Assembly (NCBI GenBank): GCA_002382325.1
Contig: DGAG01000007.1
Span: 62,001 to 126,000 of the forward strand
Source: Epsilonproteobacteria bacterium UBA4036
GTDB lineage: Bacteria; Campylobacterota; Campylobacteria; Campylobacterales; Arcobacteraceae
Length of the DNA stretch: 64,000 bases
Reading direction: 5' to 3'
The notes under the pieces are model-generated. The model ran no database searches. It was given only the letters and a program-made list of their open reading frames with translations, and had not been told where the DNA came from. The position numbers were made by a program, and so were the translations under genes. This document shows, piece after piece, positions 35,167 to 43,943 of this stretch (position 1 is the stretch's first letter; every line of letters starts with the position of its first letter).

Positions 35167-38134
35167 CGATTTCTCCTTTGGGAAAAATAATTCTAAAAGA
35201 AGCCCCTTTTTTTGTGTTTTTAACCAATAATTTTCCTTTTAAAGCTTCTTCTACAATAGTTTTTGCCATATAAAGCCCAATTCCTGTTCCTTGTTTTTTA
35301 TGTTTAGTGGTAAAATAAGGTTCGAATATCTTGCCTAAATATGCTTTTGGTATTCCTTTGGCATTATCTGAAATAATAAGTACATATACCTCTTGAAGTT
35401 TTTTTACTTTGATATGGATTTCAGGTTGTGTAATTTTTTGTTGAATCAGGGCATCTCGTGCATTGTTGATAATAACCAATAAAACTTCTTGTAGGGCTTG
35501 AGAATAACTTTTGCATTGAAGTTCTTTTGAAACAGTAGTTTTAACGTTGATGTAGTTATGTTCTAAGGTACCTTTTACAATCAATAAAGCTTGTTGAATG
35601 GCTTCATTTAAGAAAAATTGCTCTTGCTCTTTTTGAGGATTAAAGAAATTTTTAAAATTATCAATTGTTTTTGACATATGATAGGTTAACGATTCAATAC
35701 CCGATAAATTAGTTTCAATCGCATCATCACAGATATTTTGCTGAGACAATTTTTGGTCAATGAGTAAAACCAAAGAGTTAATTTCACACAACGGTTGTCT
35801 CCATTGATGGGCAATGTTTTCAATCATCTCTCCCATTTGTGCCAATCGGTTTTTTTCCAGTAGTATTAATTGATTTTTAGCATTTTTTTCTACTTCTTTT
35901 TGAATCTCTTTTTCTAAATTATTATTGAGTTTTTCAAGTTTCTCAGTGGCAATTTTGAGCTGTTCTGTTTTTTCTTGCATTGCCAAGGCATCTTTTTTCT
36001 CTTTGGTTACATCATAACCAATATGAATAATATCACCATTAGGTAAATGTATATTGGCCCATTTCGTAATGACTTCTGTACCATATTTTGTTTTGGGATA
36101 CCATAATTGATAAGTATTATGATAGTTCAAAGACAATGTGTCTAAAAATCTTTTTTGATCTTTTTTATTGGGATAAAAAAGCTCAATAGGGTTTTCTTGT
36201 TGTTTTATCTCTTCATATGTCCATCCAAATACACGTTCACACTCTTTATTCCATAATAAAATATGACCTTTTGAATTAAATGAATTTAACAAAACAGGTG
36301 CAATATTAAAAAGGGTTCTGAATTTTTCTTCACTTTGTTGCAGTTGTTTTTGTACAGACTCTTTTAGTTTGATTTCTTTTTTGAGTTTTAAATTCCAATA
36401 AATAAAAATACAAATCAAAACAAAAGTCAAAAGGGCTATTTGAAAAATAAGATGATAATCGGTTTGTAATTGAAAGTTGATATTGTTCCATCGATTAAGG
36501 ATACTGTTTTTGGTTTCTTTATCAATTGATAATAAAGCTTTTTCTAAAATCTCGTGCAATAATGGCTCATCATTTCTTGAGGCAATACTTAAGAAAAGTG
36601 TATTGGGGAATTGCCCTGAAATTACAATATCTTTTAAATGGTTTTTTTGAATTTCATGATTGATAACAATAGAATTATCTAAAAAACCAAAAATCTTTTC
36701 CTCTTGAACTTGTTTTAATCCCTCTTGGATAGAATCAACTGTTATGAGATTAATATTGGGGTATTTGGTTTTTAAAAGCTCTTCCGTAGAGTAGTTTTTA
36801 ACAATACCCAATCTTTTATTTTGAATAGTATTTAAGTTATCCATAAAAGGTAAACCTATTTTTGTCGCAATAACCAATGGTGTTTTAATATAAGGCGTTG
36901 TAAAGTTTAAATATTTTTTTCGTAATGGTGTTTCTTCGGCTAATGCTAAAATATCACACTCTCTTTTTTCTATTTTATTTAATGATTGTGTCCATTCTTC
37001 CGTTTGAATAAGCTGAATAGGAATTTTAATCTTTTGTGAAATGTTGTACATAAAATCTGCTGCTATTCCAACGTGTTTTCCCTCTTCAATTCCTTCTAAT
37101 GGCATCCATTTTGGATCGACACACATTTTGAGATTTTTTTTATTTTCTAAATATGTTGTTTGTTCTTGGTTTAACTCAAGAGAGATCGTATGGGGTTTAT
37201 AAATAAAAGTCTCTAACTCTTCTTTGGATTTCTTTTGCAGCAATAAAGAGTGGGCAAAACTGTCTGATATGGTTTGAATTCTTTCTATATCTATACTTCC
37301 AATAGGATAAACATTGGTAAGCATTAAATATTCTATTTGTTTGGCTTCAAAGAGCAATGCTTCTTTGGATTTATTTTGTGTGTTGTATTTTTGAATAATT
37401 AAATCGGCAATCTCTTCTTTGTTTTCTAAGGCATATTTCCACCCTTTAATGGAAGCATTTTTAAAGTTTTCAACTCGAGTAGGATGGTTTTTTAATTCAT
37501 TTTTTGTTGTAAAAAGATTCAAATCATAAAATTTTGTTCCAAAAGCAGCAGGGTCTAAAATATTGTATTGAACCCCCATTTTATCTAATGTATAGATTTC
37601 ATTGGTGGTAAAAATGCTTAAGGCATCCACTTCTTTATTGGCAAAACTTTGAATACTAAATTTTCTAGAAACATTCGTAAAGTCATTTTCAGTAAGATTG
37701 AATTTATCCAGCATGGTTAAAATAATTTGTTTATGAGTACTGTCAAGAAGACCCATAACTTTTTTCCCTTTAAGGTCAGCAGGAGTTTGAATATCTTTTT
37801 GTGTTACTAAGACTAAGGGGGATTGCTTAAAAAAATTGGATACAAACAGTAAAGGTTTCCCTTTCATATAATCAGCAATTAAAGTAGAATAAGTAAGTCC
37901 ATATTCTGCATTTCCATTAAGTACTTCATCGACAATTTTCATTTTTGAATCAAATTCTACAAATTCCACATCAAGACCAACCTCTTTATAAAAGCCTTTT
38001 TCTTTTGCAGCATAAAATCCAGCAAATTCAAATTGGTGTTTCCATTGAAGTTGAAGTTTTATGGTTTCTATCTCTTTAGAAAATAACAAAGAATAAAAAA
38101 AAGTCAACAAAAGTAGGGTTCTCATAGTAATCAT
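35159..38134 (-). CDS. Hybrid-sensor histidine kinase with NMT1/THI5-like and family 3 solute-binding domains plus PAS
   Basis: A 991-residue sensor kinase. A signal peptide (about 1-19) leads into a THI5/NMT1-like binding domain (about 22-290; WKHQFEFAGFYAAKEKGFY at 31-49). A second periplasmic domain of the family 3 solute-binding type follows (about 333-555; LKMCVDPKWMPLEG). Next come a membrane helix (about 562-582), a PAS domain (about 598-715), a coiled coil, the H box ENIAHQWRQPL, and an ATPase domain with DNAKGIP and GTGIGLYMAK. It probably senses a small nutrient through two binding sites. The ligand cannot be read from sequence. Confidence 0.88.
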   Translation of the reverse strand: MITMRTLLLLTFFYSLLFSKEIETIKLQLQWKHQFEFAGFYAAKEKGFYKEVGLDVEFVEFDSKMKIVDEVLNGNAEYGLTYSTLIADYMKGKPLLFVSNFFKQSPLVLVTQKDIQTPADLKGKKVMGLLDSTHKQIILTMLDKFNLTENDFTNVSRKFSIQSFANKEVDALSIFTTNEIYTLDKMGVQYNILDPAAFGTKFYDLNLFTTKNELKNHPTRVENFKNASIKGWKYALENKEEIADLIIQKYNTQNKSKEALLFEAKQIEYLMLTNVYPIGSIDIERIQTISDSFAHSLLLQKKSKEELETFIYKPHTISLELNQEQTTYLENKKNLKMCVDPKWMPLEGIEEGKHVGIAADFMYNISQKIKIPIQLIQTEEWTQSLNKIEKRECDILALAEETPLRKKYLNFTTPYIKTPLVIATKIGLPFMDNLNTIQNKRLGIVKNYSTEELLKTKYPNINLITVDSIQEGLKQVQEEKIFGFLDNSIVINHEIQKNHLKDIVISGQFPNTLFLSIASRNDEPLLHEILEKALLSIDKETKNSILNRWNNINFQLQTDYHLIFQIALLTFVLICIFIYWNLKLKKEIKLKESVQKQLQQSEEKFRTLFNIAPVLLNSFNSKGHILLWNKECERVFGWTYEEIKQQENPIELFYPNKKDQKRFLDTLSLNYHNTYQLWYPKTKYGTEVITKWANIHLPNGDIIHIGYDVTKEKKDALAMQEKTEQLKIATEKLEKLNNNLEKEIQKEVEKNAKNQLILLEKNRLAQMGEMIENIAHQWRQPLCEINSLVLLIDQKLSQQNICDDAIETNLSGIESLTYHMSKTIDNFKNFFNPQKEQEQFFLNEAIQQALLIVKGTLEHNYINVKTTVSKELQCKSYSQALQEVLLVIINNARDALIQQKITQPEIHIKVKKLQEVYVLIISDNAKGIPKAYLGKIFEPYFTTKHKKQGTGIGLYMAKTIVEEALKGKLLVKNTKKGASFRIIFPKGEIDD

Positions 38135-38187
38135 CCTGTTGCTTATTTAGAGTATTAAGGGTGTGGCAATCATTTTAAAAAGCTTCA

Positions 38188-39405
38188 TTACAGTTGTTTG
38201 AGTAATATTATTTCAACCACATCATTGGCCTTTAAATCTTTTGAATCTTCATTTTGAATTAAAAGAGCGGTGTTGCCTAGCATATTGGTTAAAATAGCGC
38301 TGGTTCCCTCTTTTTTCCCTTCAAAATCGACCCAATATTCCCCTTTTTCATAACGGACATTACACGCACTGAAAATGGTTTTGGGTACTTTCTTAGGGTA
38401 GCTGTGGCGTATTTTAGCGTGTACGGTTTGGAGTTTTTCATTGCCATTTCTAAACGTATATATCATTTTTAACATATATATAACAGCACATACAGTTGAA
38501 GAGTAAGCAAATCCTGGCAAAGCAATGATGAACTTGTTCTCTTTTTGAGCAATAAGTATGTGCATACCTGGTTTCATATTCACCCCATGAAATAAAACTT
38601 TCGCTCCCAAACGATGTTTAACAACATCTTGAACAAAATCATAATCTCCTACACTTACACCACCAGTTGTGACAAGGATATCGGCTTTATCCAAGCCTTG
38701 GGTCATAAGTTTTGTAATGGAATGAATATCATCTTTGACTGTTCCCATTTGAATCACATTGGCCCCATTGTTCTTGGCCAAAACTTCAAGTGTTAAGTGG
38801 TTCGAACTTCGTATTTGAGAAGCATTGGTTTGAGTTTCTCCCAAATCTAAAATCTCACTTCCTGTACTTGCAATAGCAACAGTGGGATTGACATAGACCA
38901 ATACTTGTGAAATATTCAATGACGCTAAGACGCCAATTTCGGCAAAACCTAATTTACACCCTTTTTTAATCAATACTTCATTCTCTTTATAATTTTCACC
39001 CACTTCTCGCACTGCAAAATGTTGAGGAACGGTTTGAGTTATTTTTAAAATGTGTCCTTCTACGGTAACGTTTTCTATAGGTATTAACGTATCACTGCCT
39101 TGAGGCATAAGTGAACCAGTAAACGTTTTGATACACACACCTTTACTTACAATAGATTCCGTAATACTTCCAGCGGGATTTTTATCAATAATACTTAATT
39201 CATGTAATGTTTGATCTTTAAAACGTATGGCATATCCATCCATGGCAGAAGTAGGGTATGCGGGTGAATTTTCATTGGCAATAATGTCTTGAGCTAAGAT
39301 ATGATTAAAAGCTTGGGTTAAAAAGAGTTTTTGAGTAGGATATTGGGATAATGTAATGCTTTCTAAGAGATGCATTGATTGTTCAAAACTGATAAAATTT
39401 CGCAT
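38188..39405 (-). CDS. moeA: Molybdopterin molybdenumtransferase MoeA
   Basis: A 405-residue enzyme that inserts molybdate into adenylylated molybdopterin. Family landmarks are SAMDGYAIRF near residue 50, TGSLMPQGSDTLIPIENV, GSEILDLGE, and the MPT-binding block VTTGGVSVGDYDFV with GVNMKPG. The C-terminal beta domain completes the fold. AAGGAG precedes the ATG. It is next to sorA, whose product needs the molybdenum cofactor, though the two genes are divergent and separated by the inverted-repeat element. Confidence 0.92.
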   Translation of the reverse strand: MRNFISFEQSMHLLESITLSQYPTQKLFLTQAFNHILAQDIIANENSPAYPTSAMDGYAIRFKDQTLHELSIIDKNPAGSITESIVSKGVCIKTFTGSLMPQGSDTLIPIENVTVEGHILKITQTVPQHFAVREVGENYKENEVLIKKGCKLGFAEIGVLASLNISQVLVYVNPTVAIASTGSEILDLGETQTNASQIRSSNHLTLEVLAKNNGANVIQMGTVKDDIHSITKLMTQGLDKADILVTTGGVSVGDYDFVQDVVKHRLGAKVLFHGVNMKPGMHILIAQKENKFIIALPGFAYSSTVCAVIYMLKMIYTFRNGNEKLQTVHAKIRHSYPKKVPKTIFSACNVRYEKGEYWVDFEGKKEGTSAILTNMLGNTALLIQNEDSKDLKANDVVEIILLKQL

Positions 39406-39539
39406 AATTTCTCCTTATAAAATTAGCATAGTATCAAATAATTTTTAAGGTATTCTTTACCAAGGTCAAAATTGTAAGAAAATTAAAAATTTTACACCAT
39501 TTTTACATACAGTGTGACAATGATATGACATAATAATTT
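39406..39539. other. moeA upstream region
   Basis: This 134-nt stretch is AT-rich and holds the moeA promoter on the minus strand. A TATGCTAAT-like -10 lies about 20-30 nt before the AAGGAG ribosome site. No gene is visible. The stretch between here and sorA is taken up by the inverted-repeat element and the sorA promoter. Confidence 0.4.
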
Positions 39540-39809
39540 AAGGGTACTTCTAAAAAACCAAGGCACCCATAATGAAGTTTACAAATGTAAGATTTTGCAA
39601 GAGATTTGAGAAGATCTAGCCATAGCTAAATTGAACAAATATCTTGTGAAAGATTGCGTTTGTAAATTTCACCCTTTGGGCATCTTTAGCTTTCCCTTAT
39701 GCGTCGTTACTCACTTTCGAATTAGCTACGGCTAGTCCTTCAAGTGAGTGCCTAGCCTAAGAAAAAGCTAAAGATGTTATGGGTACCTTGGGTTTTTAGA
39801 AGTACCCTT
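39540..39809. mobile_element. MITE-like element with 33-bp terminal inverted repeats, no ORF
   Basis: The ends 39540-39572 and 39777-39809 are inverted repeats identical at 31 of 33 positions, beginning AAGGGTACTTC and ending ACCCATAA. Inside are two further dyads. GAAGTTTACAAA (39574-39585) faces TTTGTAAATTTC (39659-39670), and CATCTTTAGCTTT (39681-39693) pairs perfectly with AAAGCTAAAGATG (39764-39776), with a smaller ACTCACTT/AAGTGAGT stem nested within. TTTA flanks both ends if the left border is set at 39541 and the right at 39806, a possible 4-bp target duplication. No reading frame of note is inside. It looks like a non-autonomous transposon relic; no transposase is in the window. Confidence 0.75.
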
Positions 39810-39860
39810 TATATAAGAGATTCTTGTATACCATAATTTTAAATTATAAAGGAGATAAAT

Positions 39861-41183
39861 ATGAGCAATGAAACTAAACACATTGGGATTCATGAAGCGT
39901 ATGACAAAGACCCACAAAGAGCTGATTTAGAGCTTTTTGGACGTGAAGTTGACCCTACAACACGAAGAGGTTTTTTAAAGAAAAGTTCTTTAATGGCAAT
40001 GGCTGCGGTATTGGGTTCAAATATTCCTTTTGCTTCTAATATGCCAGGGGGATTGATTCCTGCTGCATTGGCAAACAGTGACAAACCTTTTGCTATTCCA
40101 GGTAAAGAGGGATTAATTTATTTAAATGACCGACCTGTTAATGCGGAAACACCGCCTCATTTACTTAATGATGAGTTTACTCCTGATAAACATTTTTTTA
40201 TTCGAAACAATGGGGTTCCTCCTAAGTTGGAAGAGATTGATTTAAAAACATGGACACTTGAAATTGCAGGAGAGAGTTGTGAAAAACCAATGACATTTAC
40301 TCTTGACGAGTTAAAGAGTAAATTTAAACACCATACTTATGCTTTGACACTGGAGTGTGGTGGAAACGGACGAGCAGAGTTTAACCCTCCTGCAAAAGGA
40401 AACCAATGGGGTGTAGGAGCTATTGGTTGTGGTCGATGGACAGGTGTTCGACTCAAAGATGTGTTAGAGTATTGTGGCATTAAAAAAGATGCTGTGTATA
40501 TTGGATATTATGGGGCAGATGTACATTTAAGTGGTGATCCTACTAAAGTGGTGATTAGCCGTGGGGTTCCCATGAGAAAAGCTTTAGAAAAAGAGTCTTT
40601 AATTGCGTGGGCATATGAGGGTCAAGATATTCCTTATTATAATGGTTATCCTCTTCGATTGGTGCTTGGTGGTTGGCCAGCATCTGTTTCGGGTAAATGG
40701 TTGAAAAAAATTGTAATACGAAACAAAGAACACGACGGAGAAAAGATGACAGGTCAGTCGTATCGAGTCCCTTGTGAACCGGTTGCTCCTGGAACAAAAG
40801 TTGCCAATGAAGATATGTGTATTATAGAGTCCATGCCTGTAAAATCGATTGTAACTTTTCCAAAATCGGGAATTACCCATCCTTTGGATAAAAAACTTAA
40901 ACTCAATGGAAAAGCATGGGCAGGTGATTTAGAGGTGGTTGACATGGATGTTTCAATTGACTTTGGTTCAACATGGCATAAAGCAAAAATCAATAAACCG
41001 CTTAACAGACTCGCTTGGCAAACGTGGGAAGCCAGTGTGAAATTTCCACAAAAAGGGTATTATGAAGTTTGGGCAAGAGCCAAAGACAGCGCAGGTAAAA
41101 AACAGCCAGTGATTCTGCCAGGTTGGAATCCAAGAGGATATCTAAACAACGCGTGCCACAGAATTGCTGTTCAAGTGGTATAA
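39861..41183 (+). CDS. sorA: Sulfite dehydrogenase molybdopterin subunit (SorA-like)
   Basis: A 440-residue Tat-exported enzyme. The twin arginines are at 35-36 (TRRGFLKKS) after an unusually long N-terminal region. The molybdenum ligand is Cys166 in LTLECGGNGR, followed by WGVGAIGCGRWTGVRLKDVL and the dimerisation domain (about 310-440). It oxidises sulfite to sulfate in the periplasm and passes electrons to the adjacent cytochrome. It resembles the Campylobacter jejuni Cj0005c/Cj0004c pair. AAAGGAGA precedes the ATG. The promoter must lie in the 50 nt between the inverted-repeat element and the start, or within the element. Confidence 0.87.
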   Translation: MSNETKHIGIHEAYDKDPQRADLELFGREVDPTTRRGFLKKSSLMAMAAVLGSNIPFASNMPGGLIPAALANSDKPFAIPGKEGLIYLNDRPVNAETPPHLLNDEFTPDKHFFIRNNGVPPKLEEIDLKTWTLEIAGESCEKPMTFTLDELKSKFKHHTYALTLECGGNGRAEFNPPAKGNQWGVGAIGCGRWTGVRLKDVLEYCGIKKDAVYIGYYGADVHLSGDPTKVVISRGVPMRKALEKESLIAWAYEGQDIPYYNGYPLRLVLGGWPASVSGKWLKKIVIRNKEHDGEKMTGQSYRVPCEPVAPGTKVANEDMCIIESMPVKSIVTFPKSGITHPLDKKLKLNGKAWAGDLEVVDMDVSIDFGSTWHKAKINKPLNRLAWQTWEASVKFPQKGYYEVWARAKDSAGKKQPVILPGWNPRGYLNNACHRIAVQVV

Positions 41184-41193
41184 GGAAGTTATT

Positions 41194-41529
41194 ATGAAAA
41201 CTTTTTTAAAACTGGCATTGATGTTAGCCGTGGGCATAACACTGCTTAATGCCAAAGAGATTGACAAAGAGAGTGGTTTGATTGTTGATAAAGGATTACA
41301 AACCGTTAAAACTAACTGTACAGTCTGCCACAGTGCAAAATTTATTATTTTGCAAAAAGGGGATCGTGAAACATGGAAATCCATGATACGATGGATGCAA
41401 AAAACTCAAGGGTTGTGGGAATTCACTCCTGAAATTGAAGATGAAATTTTGACCTATCTTGAAACCAACTATCCTCCGGGCGATATTGCAAGACGACCTA
41501 ATTTAAAGGCAAAAGATTTGCCCAATTGA
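41194..41529 (+). CDS. sorB: Monoheme cytochrome c, SorB-like subunit
   Basis: A 111-residue periplasmic cytochrome when started at the ATG at 41194, which has AAGGAAG upstream; an earlier in-frame start inside sorA lacks this. The signal peptide is about residues 1-20 (LLNA-KE). The heme motif is CTVCH and the likely methionine axial ligand is in the MIRWMQKT region. It takes electrons from SorA toward the respiratory chain. It lies 10 nt after sorA and is followed by a strong terminator. Confidence 0.87.
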   Translation: MKTFLKLALMLAVGITLLNAKEIDKESGLIVDKGLQTVKTNCTVCHSAKFIILQKGDRETWKSMIRWMQKTQGLWEFTPEIEDEILTYLETNYPPGDIARRPNLKAKDLPN

Positions 41530-41530
41530 T

Positions 41531-41561
41531 AAAAAAGTCAGAGTTTTTCTCTGACTTTTTT
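41531..41561 (+). terminator. Rho-independent terminator of sorAB
   Basis: A perfect 13-bp stem (41531-41543 and 41549-41561) with a 5-nt T loop, GTCAGAG pairing with CTCTGAC, ending in six T. It sits 1 nt after the sorB stop. Confidence 0.9.
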
Positions 41562-41628
41562 AAAACCTATTTTTATGCTATGGTTGTATTGTATAGTTTT
41601 GCTAATGCAATAATTAAAGGCTTACTGT

Positions 41629-43122
41629 ATGCAACTTCAGACCCTATTTAAATCTCAACACGACAAAAAATTGTTGTACACCATGATTCAATTACTTTTT
41701 AAAACCACCAACAATCAAAAGCTTTCTGAAATTGTCGATGACTTGATTGCTCGTCAAGAGTTTGGTGAATTTTTTTCCATGACACAGAAGGCTCTTTTTT
41801 GGGTTTTTCAACATTCAACAAAAAATATTCCTGATATCTCTATCCCTTTTTTAAAAGAGTATCTTAAACAAGAGTGCCATAAATTTTTGATTGATTTATA
41901 TGACATAGATAACTATTTAGAGAGGTTAGCCTTTTGGGATAAACAAGCTACGATTACTTTTTTAGAACCAATGGCTTTATATGAAGAAGAAGCCTTAAAA
42001 GTGGTCGAAAAATATATTCAAATATTAGCTCATACAAGTGTTAATCGTATTTCCATTGATGTCTCAACCATTGAACCAAAAATCAATTTTATCACCCAAA
42101 GCAGCTGCTTAAACCACTTAGAAAATAAATTTTCTATGTTGCTTCGTCAAGCCAATAAATACACCACATCGCTTGGAAAAGCAAAATTTGTCTGTTTTGA
42201 ACTGGATAATGATACTTTTGTCAGAGCATTTGAAATCATTAATAAAGTCATACTCAAAGACGAATTTCGATTATCAAGAATTGGGTTTTCGTTTAAACTC
42301 AATTTTTTTCATAACATTGCTTTTTTGGAGAAAATCATTGCTTTTTCAGAAATTCTTGTAGCCTTAGGGGGACAAAAAATTACCATACGTTTGGAAGACA
42401 GCAATGTGGAACTGGCAACGGACTCTCATTTTCAACACTGTGTCTATTGGTTGCTTAAAAAAAAGAATCAAGCTTTTATTGATGTGGTGATTAACTCTTA
42501 TAATGCCTATCATCTGAGTGTTTTAAATGCAATCATTCAAAAAAATGATATACAATCAATGGTAAAAATTGAGACGTTTATGGGCTTTCAATCGCTTTGT
42601 AAAGAGTGCAATTTACTCTATACTCCCATTGTCTCTTTTGAAGAGTTCAATAATGCAGTGGATTATTTGTTGGAAAAATTAAACGCAGAAACATTGAAAA
42701 CGGTTTTTTATGATTTTGGAGCAAAAAATGTTATCTACTTATCTTCTTTATGTCATCAAAGAAAAAGTATCGAACATATTTTAGAAAAAATTAATTTGGT
42801 CTATGAAAAGTCCGGACAGCTCGAGTTAGAGATATTTGTTGAAGAAGAACTTATAAAAGAAAACAGTTTGATTCAAGAGTTTTTTAAAAGTATTAAATCG
42901 ATGTTTTCATGCTTTGATTCAAATGCTGTTATAACACTCAATGATGATTCCTATATTCATATATCACTATATGAATTTCAAGGAGTCATTACTTTTAAAA
43001 GTGTCGTCAATATTTTTGAAGCCATCAAATATATAAAAGCTCAAAAAGAGTCGTGTGCGTATAAGATTTATACGCTTTATGAAGAAGAAGAGAGATTGTT
43101 TTATGACACAATCAATTCTTAG
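41629..43122 (+). CDS. PutA/proline-dehydrogenase-like barrel protein without catalytic motifs
   Basis: A 497-residue cytoplasmic protein. The order of segments follows the proline dehydrogenase part of PutA: VNRISIDVSTIEPKI (where PutA has a VSVKLSAIHPRY-type strand), KFVCFELDN, SRIGFSFKLNF (PutA GLGFVVQAYQKR), KITIRLEDSNVEL (PutA VRLVKGAYWDSE), IETFMGFQSLCKECNLLYTPIV (PutA GMGE then YAPVG), and NAVDYLLEKLNAETLKTVF (PutA YLVRRLLENTSN). The lysine, aspartate, tyrosine and arginine pairs that hold FAD and proline in PutA are missing. I infer an inactive paralog with another role. It has its own TATAGT-type promoter and a short gap before ttcA. Confidence 0.55.
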   Translation: MQLQTLFKSQHDKKLLYTMIQLLFKTTNNQKLSEIVDDLIARQEFGEFFSMTQKALFWVFQHSTKNIPDISIPFLKEYLKQECHKFLIDLYDIDNYLERLAFWDKQATITFLEPMALYEEEALKVVEKYIQILAHTSVNRISIDVSTIEPKINFITQSSCLNHLENKFSMLLRQANKYTTSLGKAKFVCFELDNDTFVRAFEIINKVILKDEFRLSRIGFSFKLNFFHNIAFLEKIIAFSEILVALGGQKITIRLEDSNVELATDSHFQHCVYWLLKKKNQAFIDVVINSYNAYHLSVLNAIIQKNDIQSMVKIETFMGFQSLCKECNLLYTPIVSFEEFNNAVDYLLEKLNAETLKTVFYDFGAKNVIYLSSLCHQRKSIEHILEKINLVYEKSGQLELEIFVEEELIKENSLIQEFFKSIKSMFSCFDSNAVITLNDDSYIHISLYEFQGVITFKSVVNIFEAIKYIKAQKESCAYKIYTLYEEEERLFYDTINS

Positions 43123-43154
43123 GGGTTTTGCTTTGAATTTTTAAAACTTTTTGC

Positions 43155-43160
43155 TATAAT
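43155..43160 (+). promoter_or_regulatory. -10 box for the ttcA-like gene
   Basis: TATAAT in TTGCTATAATCGCC, 27 nt before the TTG start; GAGGA follows at ribosome-site distance. Confidence 0.6.
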
Positions 43161-43187
43161 CGCCAAAAAATATGAGGAATATTCAAA

Positions 43188-43943
43188 TTGGTTGAATTAA
43201 GTAAAAAAATATCAAGTTTAGTGGGAAGAACCAATGCCCAATATGGTTTAATTAAAGAAGGGGACAGAGTTTTAGTGGGTTTTAGTGGAGGAAAAGACTC
43301 CACAACACTTATTCACGCGTTAAATCATTTAAAAAAAGTCACTCCTTTTAACTTTGAATTTAAAGCGGTAACTGTTACGTATGGTATGGGAGAACGCGTT
43401 GAGTTTTTAGCCCAACATTGTGCACAACATGGTATTGAACATGAAATTATAGATACAGAAATTTTTGAATTAGCGGGTGAAAAAATTCGAAAGAACTCCT
43501 CTTTTTGTTCATTTTTCTCTCGAATGAGAAGAGGGTATTTATACAGTACTGCACTGGAACAAGGATACAATAAATTGGCATTGGGGCATCACTTGGATGA
43601 TGCAGTAGAATCATTTTTTATGAACTTTTTGTACAATGGAGCCTTGCGTTCAATGCCACCCAAATATATTGCAGAAAATAAAATTGAAGTGATACGTCCA
43701 TTAATTTTTTGCAGAGAGCGACAACTTCGAGCTTTTGCTCAAACCAATGAGATTAGTGTGATTGGAGATGAAGCGTGTCCTGCCATGCGGTTTGATATTA
43801 AAATGCCACATGCCAGAGAAAATACCAAAAAAATGTTAGCACAAATGGAAGAGGAAAATCCTCAAATGTTTATCTCTTTGAAGGCGGCTTTTAATAACAT
43901 TCAAACCAATACTTTTTTTCAAGAAGAGTATTTAGACAATTAA
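43188..43943 (+). CDS. ttcA: TtcA-family tRNA 2-thiocytidine synthetase-like protein with altered CxxC
   Basis: A 251-residue PP-loop ATPase with SGGKDS (33-38) and the GHHLDDAVESFFMN motif (133-146), as in TtcA. In E. coli TtcA, two cysteines of a CxxC motif and a third further on bind the Fe-S cluster. Here the motif reads CSFF (Cys107 to Phe110) before SRMRRG, so the second cysteine is gone; Cys175 and Cys197 remain downstream. TTG start, with GAGGA at a suitable distance. It ends by overlapping the minus-strand mini-protein gene by 4 nt. Confidence 0.75.
   Translation: MVELSKKISSLVGRTNAQYGLIKEGDRVLVGFSGGKDSTTLIHALNHLKKVTPFNFEFKAVTVTYGMGERVEFLAQHCAQHGIEHEIIDTEIFELAGEKIRKNSSFCSFFSRMRRGYLYSTALEQGYNKLALGHHLDDAVESFFMNFLYNGALRSMPPKYIAENKIEVIRPLIFCRERQLRAFAQTNEISVIGDEACPAMRFDIKMPHARENTKKMLAQMEEENPQMFISLKAAFNNIQTNTFFQEEYLDN

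Noticed and set aside
38135..38187. AAGTATC-type box upstream of the sensor kinase gene
   Set aside because: No such repeat is present in the 53-nt gap; only an isolated AATCATC occurs near the start codon.
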